DNA from: Lunularia cruciata
Lineage: Eukaryota > Streptophyta > Marchantiopsida > Lunulariales > Lunulariaceae
Assembly (NCBI GenBank): GCA_948567375.1
Contig: OX419758.1
Coordinates: 57,789,001 to 57,853,000 of the forward strand
Reading direction: 5' to 3'
Length of the DNA stretch: 64,000 bases
Below are positions 44,401 to 56,165 of the stretch, one piece after another (the stretch's first letter is position 1; each line of letters starts with the position of its first letter). The notes below the pieces were generated by a model that searched no databases, was not told where the DNA came from, and worked only from the letters and a program-made list of their open reading frames with translations. The position numbers were made by a program, and so were the translations under genes.

Positions 44401-46549
44401 TGACTTTTGTGTCTATGGGAGCAAGGAGGAGCACTTTGAGCACCTAATCAAAGTCTTGCAACGCTTGGATGAGGCAAATGCATCACTCAACCCAGAGAAG
44501 TGCATTTTTGGATGTGAAGAAGGTCTACTTTTGGGGCACATCATCTCCAAGGATGGAATAGCAGTTGATCCTGAGAAGGTGAGGAAAATCTCAGACCTTC
44601 CATTCCCTTCAAGCTTGACAAAGTTACGCCAATTCTTGGGAATGGTTGGGTACTATAGGAGGTTCATCTTCTCATTTTCCAACAAGGCTTATGCATTGAC
44701 CATCTACATGAAGAAGGGTGTAGATTACATGGTGATTTTGGAAGACAAGGAGGCTCTCAAAGCTTTTGAGGAGCTCAAGCAATCCCTTGTTGTAGCTCCA
44801 ATTCTTGCTAAACCTGATTGGAGTAAGCCTTTCATCCTCTACACTGATGCTTCTAATGTAGCTATAGGATGCACTCTTAGTCAATTAGACCAAGATGGGC
44901 ATGATCATCCAATAGCTTATGCTAGTAGGCACATGGTTTCAGCAGAGAAGAACTACTCTGTCACAGAGAGAGAAGGGTTGGCAGTGATCTTTGGTCTCAA
45001 GAAGTTTAGACACTACTTGATTGGAGGGAAAGCCACAATTGTCACGGATCACAAGGCTTTGAAGTACATCTTCAACAAGCCTAATATTGAAGGGAGACTA
45101 GCAAGGTGGATGATACTCTTGTCTGAGTATGACTACACAATTGAGGATAGGCCAGGAAAGAAACATGCAAATGCTGATTTGTTATCTAGAGCCTATGATC
45201 ATGATGGAGATGAGCCAGTAGATGATTCCTTCCCGGATGAGGAGCTCATGACAATCTCAGTCACTCAAGAGATTCCAATGGAGTACAAGGAGATTGTGGA
45301 TTTTGTGACAAGAGGTAACTATCCAGAAGGGATGCATGCTAGGGAGAGGAAGGCCCTTGCAGCAAGATCTAGACCTTACACAATGGTGGAGGATATTCTT
45401 TTTCACCAAGGAGCAGATGGTCTACTTCGAAGAGCAGTGGGTAAGGAAGAGTCTATCCTACTCATAAAGGAGTTTCATGAAGGTTTAGTATGTGGAGGAC
45501 ACTTTGCAGGAAAGGTGACTGCTTTCAAGATTCTAGATGCAGGTTACCATTGGAGAGGGATTTTCAAGGATTGTCTTGATTATTGCAAAACTTGTCATGT
45601 TTGTCAAGCTTTTGCTAGAAAGTCTACATCCACTCCACCACTTAGATCAATTCCATTGCTAGGACCTTTTGAGAAGTGGGGAATTGATTTTGTAGGACCT
45701 CTCAATAGAACCCCAAGGAACAATCGGTACATTGTGGTAGTTACTGATTACCTTACCAAGTGGGTTGAGGCTAGACCATTGAGGGACAAGAATGAAGATG
45801 AAGTGGGTAGATTTCTTTATGAACGCATTATCACTAGGTTTGGATGCCCTTTGGAGTTGGTTTCTGATAGAGGAGGAGAGTTTACAGGAAGCATTACTAC
45901 AGCCATGCTACGACATTTCTCTATCACACATAGAGTAACTACATCCTATAAGCCAAATTCCAATGGCTTGGCAGAGAGAACCAATCAGACCTTGTGCATG
46001 ATGTTGGCCAAAGATGCAGAAATGAAGGGGGCTAAACATCATTGGGACAAGAGGATTCATGCAGTTTTGTGGGAGTATAGGACAACCATGAAGACTTCCA
46101 CTGGATATTCTCCATTCCAATTGGTGTATGGTATTGAGTCTACCTTACCTATTCACTTTGATCTTCCTACCTTCCAAAGCATTCATAGGAGATTGAAGAA
46201 AGCACAAGGAAGTGATGCAGGGAAGTCAAGGAAGGATCAACTCATGGAGTTGGAAGAGGCAAGAGCAGTTGCTATGGTTCGAGTGGAGCAAGCCCAAAGG
46301 AAACAAAAGGAGAGCTATGACAAGAGGCAAGGCAAGAAGAAGGTGGAGCCTTTCAAAGAAGGTGATTGGGTAATGTTGTTTGATTCCATTCGATTCAAGA
46401 GAGTGCAAAAGAAGTTTTTGCCTAAGTACTTTGGACCTTTCATAGTAGAGAAGGTGTGGGGCAATTACACCTATGATCTCAAGGAGTTGGGAGGAAGACA
46501 CTTTGATAGGATTAACCATGATAAGTTGAAGATGTACCATAGAAGGTAG
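44370..46549 (+). CDS. G4 RT end, RNase H and integrase
   Basis: Continuation of pol in another frame; the open stretch already begins at 44261. RT active site FIDD at 44393-44404, RNase H with LYTDASNVAIG and VTDHKALKYIF, integrase with FHEGLVCGGHF and CKTCHVC (zinc), WGIDFVGPL, LVSDRGGEFTG and GLAERTNQT (catalytic Asp, Asp, Glu all present), and KYFGPFIVEKVWG. There is no chromodomain. It has no start of its own, so it is probably not made from this copy. Confidence 0.9.
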
Positions 46550-46583
46550 AGAGACCTTCACTTTGAGGACAAAGTGAAAACTT

Positions 46584-46597
46584 AGTCCGGGGGTAAA
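46584..46597 (+). promoter_or_regulatory. G4 polypurine-like tract
   Basis: GTCCGGGGGTAAA directly before the 3' LTR, at the place where the plus-strand primer is expected. The form TTAGTCCGGGGGTAAA is typical of Athila/Tat-like elements as I know them. Confidence 0.6.
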
Positions 46598-47276
46598 TGT
46601 AACACCCATTTGTGCATGTGTGTGGTATTGTGATATTTAGCTTGGTATTACAAGTACTTAAGAGATATTATTTATATAGAGATAAAGGATGGTTCTATAT
46701 TAGTCATGGTTAGCTAAAGTTAGTCATAGCTAAGATAGATGGGACCTTACTTTAGAGGAAGTAGAAAAGATGAGCACCACTATTTTGGATTTTAGTGTGT
46801 TGACTTGGTATTATTCCTAGATGTTTGGCTTTGGGGAAAGAGTTGAGAACTCTTGGGCCCGCAAGCCTTTTTGTTTTGGATTCTTCTTTAGTCCAAGGAT
46901 AGCCCATGTGAAGGAATCCTTGCTTTAGTGGTTGGGTCAAGATAAGGGGAATATGCCCATGTGAATGGATATTCCTTTCTACTTTTTGACTTTACTTGAC
47001 TTTTAGTCTAGTAACTTGAGTTACTACGGTAATTAGTAACTTTGGTACGTAACTATTTCACAAGTATATAAACAAGGAGTGAGGAGGTACTCATCATCCT
47101 TTCATTTGCAACTATCTCTCTCTCATTGAGTTCTCTAGTGAGCAATGTCTTGAGTCTTGGAGTGTTAGCCTTGGAGGAGTATGATGGAGTTGGGGTTCCT
47201 TGCCTTTTTAGTCCATGGTGCGCTACCATAATAGCCATCAGAGGTTCATCCTGAGTGAGAGACAGGCCGGCTCACA
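46598..47276 (+). repeat. G4 3' LTR
   Basis: 679 bp, almost identical to 39498-40176. TATA at 47065-47070. Confidence 0.95.
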
Positions 47277-47506
47277 GTCCAACCTTGGTTGATGAGGCGG
47301 AGGAGTATGAGGTCAAACACATCTCAAGAAATGAATCCTTAGTAATCACCATCTACGTGTGGAATATCTGGTCCATTGGAAAGAGTACCCATTTTACAAG
47401 GCAACATGGGAGCCAACAGCCAATTCGACCAATGCACTAGTGTTAGTTCAATCTTTTGAGCAACAACTTTGTAATGAGGACGTTGCATCTTAAAAGGGGG
47501 GAGGTC
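47277..47506 (+). pseudogene. G8 chromodomain and polypurine tract
   Basis: PTLVDEAEEYEVKHI, the start of a chromodomain, follows directly on the segment cut at 39497; the rest is frameshifted. The polypurine tract AAAAGGGGGGAGG is at 47492-47504. Confidence 0.8.
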
Positions 47507-48100
47507 TATAATACAAGCAACTAGATATATTATCTAGAGGTGAAAATTGGCTTGGTAAAATCTAGAAGGATGTTGTGTATAATGGGCTAGGTAGATCAGA
47601 CAAAGGTGTCACCAAAAGAGTGCTTCTACTAATAAGGTAGAAGTTGAAAATAGTGTGAACTTTATAGCCAATTTTGGAGTCCTAAACGGATGAATTAGGC
47701 CTCAAAAATAGAAACATTCTTTGCCTTTTGGAGAATAGTTTGCCTTCTCCCCCCCCCCCGCCCCCCAAATGATTTGTTTCATCAAGAGCTTTCCAATGGT
47801 ACCTCACCCACACAATTCTGAGCTCCCTATAGGAAGATTTTGTAAGGGTTCCTTTTGGTCAAACCCGTTTGACCAACTAGATAGGAAAAGGATTGACATG
47901 TCACCCATCCAAACAACTAATCCAGGGATCGATCTTGCTAATAGGTCACCAATCCATGTATCTAATCTAGGAGTGGAGCTTCTTTTGAGGGGATCTTCTT
48001 TGCTATATAATAAAGAGAAGGTGTTCCTTTGGGGCATCGGAGGATTGAGTGGGAAATTTTTGTTTTCTCTCTTAGAAGTGCTCTTGTCCTTGGATTACTA
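47507..48100 (+). repeat. G8 3' LTR
   Basis: Diverged relative of the G3 LTRs, from TATAATACAAGC to about TTGGATTACTA. It contains a long C run at 47749-47766 and the shared TATATAATAAAGAGAAGGTG segment near 48003. The right edge is approximate. Confidence 0.75.
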
Positions 48101-49490
48101 CTGATGTGTGGTTTGTGACCAAGTTAGAGCATCATTCAATGCTTTTATGTCATAGTTACCTATCATGGATTGGATTACTGTTGGAGTTTGGACTTTGTTG
48201 TACCTTCATCATTGACTATGAGACATCATTGGTACATTTTAGTGATGGTGGATCACTTCTCCAAGTGAATTGATTTGGTGGCACTCCTTGACAAGTCCAA
48301 TGAAGGGACGGCTTACTTGTTCTTGGATTGGGTTCTTAGTCATTTTGGTGCACCAGGTGAAGTTTTGATTGATCATAGCACAAAGTTCTTGGAGGAGTTT
48401 CAGGTCATGTGTGATAAGGCTTTGGTTGATCATCATACTACCTCTCAAGATCACCCTGAGGCATATGGCTTAGTAGAGAAAGTGGTTCAAGCAATGAAGA
48501 GAGGATTGCAGAAGTATGGTTTGCAGAGAGGCCACTTGGGAGATTAAGATCTCCAGTTACCTTAGTTGGCCATGGGCTATCGGTTCAGCCAACAAGCCTC
48601 CTTAGCATCCTTCTCTCCTCACTTCCTACTTTATAGATGAGATCTAGATTTACATATAGCCATTTTGTCAAGATGCTACTTTAGTTTTGGACTTGGATGA
48701 TCTAGATGTATGGATGAGTGCATGTTCTCAATGGGCAAAGATCTTTCAAAGAGTGATATCGATGGCCTTTGAGAACTTGGTGATTGCTTAGCATAGGGAT
48801 ACTTTACATTATGCCACCATTCAAGGAGGAGGTTATAGACCCTTTATCCATCAATTTTGTCTAGGTGATTATGTATATCTACAATAGACAACACTGATGA
48901 CACTTGATGTTTCTATAGGCTGCACTATCTTGAGAGTGTGAGAGGTCTTGGCATCTAGAGTCCTCATGTTAGAAGGACATGATGGTGTTTTCTGGAAGGA
49001 TCATGTTCACGATTGTGCACCATGCTACCTCCCAAACATTGATGGTACTATGGACTCAAGCTTGGTACTTGTACGTGTAGGCTTGCGGTGTATGCTATGC
49101 AGCTCTTTTGGTGGAGTTGATATTATGTTAGTGTGTGATAATTGTTTGAGAGGATCTCATATGGCATGTTTTGACTCCTTTCCTCATAGTGGTTCCTCAA
49201 GGATAATAGTTATGTCCTAGATGTACTTGACTTATAGTTAGTTCATCCTTTATATGGTATAGATTGCAAACATGCAACTAATGATGGAGCTTGATAGCTC
49301 CTGGCCTCTTGACCTTTTGCTCACTATAAGGTATACCATATACTTGGAGTAGATGGCTCTCTAGAGTTAGCAGGACCTAAATGTCAGGTTTGGAGGCAAT
49401 TGTGATACTTGAGAGTCCATGTATAACTTATGTGTGAGTTGTACATCTATAGTGTGTGATGTTCATAACAACGTATGTTGTGTAGCAATA
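48101..49490 (+). pseudogene. second G7-family integrase with PHD-like tail
   Basis: Plus-strand copy of the region at 16750-18720. Integrase core at 48239-48547 (FLDWVLSHFGAPGEVLIDHSTKF, GLVEKVV). The C-terminal frame at 48948-49220 has GVFWKDHV and CAPCYLPN, then CMLC, CDNC, SHMAC. Here the ligand missing in the other copy is present, but the final C-x2-C is lost. The untranslated tail ends in the LTR-end-like segment (49405-49490) and an A/T run; the LTR itself is missing. Confidence 0.75.
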
Positions 49491-49514
49491 TATTTTTATT
49501 TTTTATTTTTTTAA

Positions 49515-50930
49515 TTATTTATGCAAGACATTGTTCTTTAAGGCAAAGTGCCCTTTAATAGCTTCCAAGTGTAGGTTGTGTATCACTCCTCTTGCTTTTG
49601 AGGCTTTGAGATAGCAACTAAGGACTTTGTCTCCTCTTAGTTTGAATAGTATATTTCTCTTAAGCTTGTATGGCCTCATCTTGTGAAGGAATATTACATT
49701 TTGGGTCCATGCCATTAGGGCATGCAATTTCTGTTGGTATCTATATTCTTCCAAGTATCAAGTACCTTGGGTTGTAAAAAATGTGAAACAATCCTTTATC
49801 AAGGAAGTCATCTCCTACATCTTCCATTTGGTTTTGAGTTTTGAGCTAGGAGAAATAATATGAATCACCATGTTGAATTTTTTTTTGACTTGCATAGTGT
49901 AAGTGAATTATTGCAAAAGGAGTATCCATCTTACAATGCACCAAGAAAGGTCAACTTTCTTCACTAGGTGTTATAGTGCAAAATGATCCACGTAAAATAA
50001 ACTCATAACCTAGCAAATAGTGATGGAATTTTACAAGCATATACTATTCCAAATGCATCTCTTTTGGTAGTGGTGTACTTTTTCTTAGCATCAAACAACT
50101 ATTTAATGGCAAATTACATTGGGTTATCCTCCTTACTACTATACTTATGACTAAGTACATATACTATTCCAAATACCTCTATTCTGGGAGTGGTGTACTT
50201 TTTCTTAGCATCAAACAACTATCTATTGGCAAAGTACATTGGGTAATATTCCTTACTACTATCCTTTTGACTAAGTACTACTCCAATAGTTGCTTACATT
50301 GTATCTACATATACAAGGTATAGGCTAATCCTAATCAATGAATCACATAACAAGAGCTTCAACTAACTTGTTCTTCATCACTACAAAGGCTGCCTCTTGT
50401 TCTTATGACCACACATACTCCTCTAATTTCTTTAGTAACCTTGTAAGTGGTGCTACCAATGTTGCATACTGAGCAATGAACCTCTTGTTGTATCCCAACC
50501 TAGGAAAGCTCATAGTCCCCTTAAACTCCTTAGAGCTTCTCAGGCTTGGATTACTTTGACCTTTTTGATATCCACTTCAACTCCTCATATGATTCTCAAT
50601 GCCAAAGTAGGATACGTTCATTCATTGCAAAGTAACACTTCTTGGGGTGCAAAGATAGTCCAATAGATTTGGATCTATTGAATGTACTCCACAAGAAGGT
50701 AAGATGATCTTTCCTCTTGCCAAAATCAAAAAAATTCATTGATGAAGATCTCCATGAACTTCCACAAGTAATCCTTGAATATGGTAGTCATCATCCTTTG
50801 AAAGGTAGCAGTTGTGTTACATAACACAAATGGCATTTAGTTATATGCATTGGCTCCTAATTGGTGTTGAAGGTAGTCTTGTCTCTATCTTCCTCCTAAA
50901 TCAAAACTTGGTTATATTCTAACAGACCAT
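49515..50930 (-). pseudogene. G10, gypsy pol fragment
   Basis: Decayed minus-strand pol. RT traces at 50300-50890 (YNKRFIAQYATLVAPLTRLL; LHPKKCYFA), RNase H at 50037-50277 present twice in tandem, and the zinc-binding start of integrase at 49515-49754 (LEAIKGHFALKNNV). Its family is unclear; TTF-type RT traces suggest an Athila/Tat relative. It meets G9 near 50930. Confidence 0.6.
50037..50277 (-). repeat. tandem duplication, about 120 bp x 2
   Basis: CATATACTATTCCAAAT... repeats at about 50038-50157 and 50158-50277 with about ten differences. The unit encodes a YFA.RL...KKKYTT..E segment like that of RNase H. Confidence 0.8.
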
Positions 50931-51906
50931 CCAAGAAACTATCACTTTGGAACTCTCTTATTAGACCCATGAAACATCTTTTTATCTTACCAATAGTTGT
51001 TGTCCCTATGACAAAGAGAGGCAATTCTTGCCTTTGTAATCTTTCTTTCACCCCAATGACCTTCCATTGGCTAGTTCTCACTACTTTCTTTCTCCAATCA
51101 ACCATGGGGTTGTAGTGCTCCATCCATGGCATGCATCGGATCATAGCATAATGAGCTAACCATATCACTTGCCACTCATTTTCTTCCTTATACTCTTCTA
51201 TAGAGAGTATTACTTTTCTAGGTAACAACTCAATGCTCTCTATTTGACCACTAGATCACTCTACTTCTTCATTTTCATCCTTCTCTAGCTCCATCTCCAA
51301 CCTTATTACAAAAAAACATGACAAGAAATTTGTTGTTGCTCTAGGGTCTATCAATACTCTACTTGATTGCCTTCTATGAGTCCATTTATGACAATCTGTT
51401 GTGCATTTGTCTTCCTTAACCTTTGTGCGCTTGTCCTCTTCTTCCTCCCACTTTTACTCTTCTCCATTGAGCCAATAAGGCCATGTGGTACATTCATTGG
51501 TGATCTTCATTTTCCGATGTGATTCTAACATCCTCCTCTTCAATTCATCTCTCCATAATGTTCAAATATCACCTTTATAGAGGCTAAGTGCTTCTATGAA
51601 GATGAACATGACAATTGATGGCTATGTGCCTAACTTGACCACAAATTTAACAACATTGTTGTTAAGCCATTTCTCCTCATAAGACTCCATCTCTCTTTCC
51701 TTTGACCCGTCTTTGTTCTCCTTGGTCTTAGAACCAAATGTTGCCTAATTCCATAAGAACTAGTACACCAAAATGGGATCCACAGCCCAATAGTGTTGCA
51801 TCAAGACTATCCCTTCACCTCCTCCAAGGGCCTTTGCTATTCTTTGAGTCTAAGCAATGGCTTCAAAAATAGTGCAAGGATTTTATACCCTTATCTCTTG
51901 GTGAAT

Positions 51907-52467
51907 TCATTCTGTTAACCCCCATTTGCAATTGTCAAGAGCTTCTACTAGACTCATATTGGTTATCACAACCTGTAGATAATTAAATGCCTCCATGTAC
52001 TCTTGTATGTTGTTCTTTTGCTTCAAACCCATAAGTTGGGTTTGGCCTATCTGCATGAAATCCAAAGATTGGAAATTCTTTAGTAGCACTCCCTGCATTT
52101 TTGTCCAAGTGATCTCTTTTTCTTCTAACAACAGTGATCATTCCCAAAAATTTTACCATGTGAAGGCTTTACCAGTCAAGTACCCACATGCAAACATGCC
52201 TATAAAATGATCAATGATCTTAGTTGTGAATAATTAAAAGTATCAATTTGTTCTTGAAATCCAGCTTTCTACTACTCCCATGGAATATTGTTCCTTGTAA
52301 GGCTTTATATTGCACATCGTCTTCATCCGTAGTAACAATGTGGCTTCATTGTTGACCAAGGTTGGTGTCATTGGCATGAGTGACTCTCCAGGTACTTTGG
52401 CCATTGGTATTGGCTTTTGGGATGCTTCCTCTTCTTGCATTATTTGATTGTTCTTAAAGGTACACAC
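51907..52467 (-). pseudogene. G9 gag remnant
   Basis: Frames 52243-52467 (YKEQYSMGVVESWISRTN) and 51907-52131 (QKNNIQEYMEAFNYLQ) match the G3 gag. The knuckle region at about 51610-51650 is decayed, as is the protease region at 51229-51560. Confidence 0.8.
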
Positions 52468-53168
52468 TTGAATTTATAATACCTCCATTGTCATCTTGAT
52501 CTCCCAAAACTCATTTAACATCCCTTGCATTCCTTGCATCAAATCCAATAGTTGTAGCTCCATGATTCATACACACAAAAAACACTTAATTGCTACTTCT
52601 TAATTCAATAGAGGATTAATAGATTCACTCAAGTGGGAGCATATTGGGACTACCATTGGGACCTCAAAGGTTACCACTTGTTGATCATATTCTTCACCAA
52701 AAGTGTGGTCTATGAAATCCCTAAATATCACTTTTGGTCTAACCACATAATAGATTTCTACTTTCATGTTAAAAGTGAGAGGATTTGGTATATTCAAATC
52801 CATTACACCATTAAAAAAATAAATATTGTCAAATACTGCTCTTTATCATATATCACCATAGGTAGAGTCACCAAGTTTGGTATATTTGTCACTATGTCCA
52901 TGAACTCTATTCCAAAATGATAGATGAGATATACTCTCACTTGCTCACACTAGATGTACATAATCTTCACATGGAATGAATTCAAGAATGGAAAGTGGGG
53001 TGTAGGAAATTGCCTTCCAAGCACATCCATCCCGTCCTCTCTTTAAAACACACCAATCTATCAATTGCACTACATTTTCTCCCCTCCAAATTACTCAATC
53101 TCAATAGCTTGTGTTCTTCCAAGAGAGGTGATCTACTCTCTTGATTAAAACACTTGCTCTGATATCAT

Positions 53169-53750
53169 TGTAATATTTCCAAGACAAGAAGAACCCCCAA
53201 AAGAAACATGAGAGAAGAAACACAAAACTTCAAACCTCAATACTCTGATGCCCCAAAGGAGCACCTTGTCTTTATTAACAAAAAAGATCTCCTCAAAGGA
53301 AGCTCCACCCTTGGATCAAATACATGGATTGGTGATATGTCAACAAGCTCCACCCTTAGATTAGTTGCATGGATGGATGATGTGTCAATCCTTGTCCTAT
53401 CTAGCTGGTCAAACAAGTTTGACAAAGGAAATCTCCCCTACAAGACGCTTAGAATTGCATAGGTGTGGTACTATTGGAAGGCTCTCAATGAGAAAAACTG
53501 TTGGGGAAGAGGCCCACCTTTTCTCTTGTGGAAGGGAATTTTTTCTATTTTCAAGGCCTAATTCATCCATTTAGGCCTCCAAAATTAGCTCTAAAGTTTT
53601 TGGGTGTTTTTGGCTCATGCACTATTAGTGAAAGTACTCTTTTAGTGCTATTTTTATCTAATCTACTTATTCTATCATATATAAAATCTTTTTAGACATT
53701 ACCAAGTCAATTTACAACTCTAGATAATATTGTCAGCTACTTGTATTATG
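53169..53750 (-). repeat. G9 5' LTR
   Basis: 582 bp from TGTAATATTTCC to CTTGTATTATG; a shortened, diverged relative of the G3 LTR. It shares the GATGCCCCAAAGGAGCACCT segment. Confidence 0.75.
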
Positions 53751-54060
53751 ATATCCTAAGCCTATCTTATCCTAATCACCTATAGGTTGATTATGCACCT
53801 AACACATGTTAAGGAAGATGTCAAGTCTTCCTTTCTAGTCTAATCTGATTAGATTAGACTAACTTTTCTAAGTCCAAAATCCTATATAACTTCAAGGGCA
53901 TTCTCCAAGAAGTATATAAACAATTGTGAGTGCAGACTTTTATACAACTCCAAGTATCTAACTAATGTACAAACTCCACGTATCAACTAAATCTGGCAAA
54001 ATGCCAACATTTGTAAAGGGCCCTCCTTAGGAAGAGTTCCTTCAGTCTGGATTTGTGGGG
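53751..54060 (+). other. no gene recognised
   Basis: A/T-rich sequence without a credible frame. It contains a near-perfect palindrome at 53837-53860 (AGTCTAATCTGATTAGATTA and the four bases after it) and a TATATAAACAA at about 53913. Both would fit a worn LTR, but I found no partner. Confidence 0.4.
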
Positions 54061-56165
54061 GTATTGCATTATGCTTGCCTATTAGGTACCTAATTAATTT
54101 CATCTCTAAGCTTGGTACCTAGTTATTTCTAACACGTAAGTATGGCAAGTTTTTGTGAACTTCTTGTCAATGTGTTCTCTTAACCACAAGTACAATATGT
54201 TCATTCTCCCCTCCTTGTAGACTTGATTCCCCAACCTCTCCACCTTGGACGTGAGTTCATGTGCTTTGTTTGCAATGCTCAAAGTTGTTCTCCTTTCAAC
54301 TTCTCGACAAAGAAATTTTATGTTTCCTCCAATTGATGACTTACTCAAAGCCAATCCTCTTCTATCTCTTTTATCCAAGCATCACTCTTTGCTTTTCTAT
54401 AGGTTGTGCAAGCAAGTACTCTTTGATTGCTTAACCTTCACTTCTTTTGACTCCTTTGTCAAGCAAGCTAATTGCACTACCATCTCTTGTGGAAATTTCT
54501 ATGTTTGTAACTCTAAGGTGATATCTTGACTATGGCACTCCTTCAATTCACTCCATGTGTTCCCTAGTTCCTAGCACTTGCCACAAAATTGGTCCTTGGA
54601 TTCCTTCTTCTACCAGTCATGTTTGATTCAAAGTGCCACCAACTCATCTTGCACTATTTGGTTCTACTCTACCTAGCAATCACATTCCTTCATCAAGATA
54701 GAATTCCTCCTCTTGAGCTCTTGATTTTCTTGCAACAAGGTCTCTACCTTGGTCACCTCTTCCTTGTACAAGTGTTTGGCCTTTGATGCTTCCTCCTTGA
54801 CCAAGTATTACAAGTGTAGACTTGTTTGTGCATGTTCTAGACCATTGTGGTATAATCAACAATGTCAAGGCATTTAGCTTGGTATTGGAGAAGCAACACC
54901 TCCATCAACTATAGTATCACTCCTACTTGCATTTGCATTGTCACTTAAGGGGTGAACTCTACTCTAAGTGTTGTCTTTGTCCCTAATGCAAGTTCTAGTC
55001 ATCATATATGTCATCATGAATGTCAACATACTTCTTGTTGGCATGATCTGTAATTTGGATTGTAGGACTTTGGCTTTATTTGCAATTTTGGGCCAAAGTT
55101 CTTGGGCATTTGAGCACTTGGCTCAATCTTGACAATCTTTTGTAGCTTCTTCTTCTACAATGGGACTTGAAGGTGCTTGTTCAAGCACTACAACTTCTTC
55201 CATCATATCTTCTTCTTCTTTAGCAATTCACTTCCCTATGTCTTGGCCTTGCAAGTTTGAGATAGACTAGGCATCCTCCCAAGTTAGTTCCTTCTTCTCC
55301 CTTGTCTTCTATAGCAAAATTTCATGCTTGAAGTGTAAAAGACACTTGTTCTTTTTCTTTATCTTCATCTAGTTGGGTATCCTTTGCCTCTCCCTTTCAA
55401 GAAGATATCTCCACCAGCTGAGTGCTAGTTCTTGGCTAAGGAGGGTTGCTTCTTTGGGATGATATTCTTCGTATTGGTAGCCTTTGGCATTGCTAGCTCT
55501 TCATCCATAAGCACAAACAGGCTTGTTCTTGCAAATTCAGCATCCACTACTCTATACTTGGCAATCAATGTTGGTCTTTTAGGTTGGTCATCAAAATAAC
55601 CTACAAGATGAAAGTGGGTATGGAACTTCTTCCTTTCCTCTCTTGTTAGGAGGTTGGTTCCCATGTTATAATGGATAGCAAAGGAAGAAATTAGGTAGCA
55701 CCCTTGTATTACTCAAAATGTTGGTGTAGGATCTTGGCTTTTCTATCAAGTATTTGGGCCTAATTTATAGGCTTTGCTTGAGTACATGTAATTGCCTACC
55801 CATTTGTTAGGTAGCTATTTTACTTGAGTTTGGAAAGTTTCATAACCACTTCCACTATAGCTTTTTGTGCAAGGTCTTTGTAACTTGTTACCCTTCATCC
55901 ATTTTTCTTTGACCTCTTATCATTGATAGTGGTCATGATAATGGCTGTTATCTCCCTATCTTTGAATTTTGAGTCCAAGGTCATTGCTTCTAATACTCTA
56001 TCATCCAGGTCAAGCACCATTTACCAATGGTCCTTCATCCAATTGTAGGGTTTTTTCTTCTCATTCCCCTTGGCATCTTCTCCTTTTTTCCTCTCATCTC
56101 ATGACTCATGGTGAAGTTTGTCAATTCTTAGTTTGAGAGCAAGTTGTTTGCTAAATCACTATAGT
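54061..56165 (-). pseudogene. unclassified coding-like stretch
   Basis: Minus-strand remains of a coding sequence, broken into frames at 54106-54378 (Lys/Glu-rich, helix-like), 54680-54868 and 55425-55664 (LLTREERKKFHTHFHLVGYF). The segment near 55800-55990 has charged, helix-like traces. I do not recognise the family. It may be another transposon-encoded coiled-coil protein. The short E element at 56166 is inserted in it. Confidence 0.35.

Larger units (their letters stand above)
39498..47276 (+). mobile_element. G4, young Athila/Tat-like gypsy element
   Basis: 7,779 bp with two 679-bp LTRs that differ at one position as far as I can compare by eye (39718 G against 46818 A). The 4-bp duplication GTCC flanks it. 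It contains leader frames, gag, protease, RT, RNase H and integrase with all motifs. The only major lesion I see is a 23-bp deletion in RT. This is the youngest insertion in the window. Confidence 0.95.
15446..48100 (+). mobile_element. G8, chromovirus hosting the nest
   Basis: One plus-strand chromovirus survives in four blocks: 15446-16193 (RT end, RNase H), 37503-38308 and 38999-39497 (integrase), and 47277-48100 (chromodomain, polypurine tract, LTR). Joining positions 16193 and 37507 restores the sequence order seen in the related element G3, and the same holds at 38308/39003 and 39497/47281. Everything between the blocks is later insertion. The part upstream of 15446 is lost. All coding blocks are decayed. 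Confidence 0.8.
50931..53750 (-). mobile_element. G9, chromovirus 5' part
   Basis: Minus-strand relative of G3: 5' LTR (53169-53750), primer site (53156-53167, TGATATCAGAGC, one mismatch from the Met primer), leader, gag traces (51907-52467) and the protease-RT linker ([16 protein letters not shown] at 50896-51228). The RT and everything beyond is replaced by G10. Confidence 0.8.
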
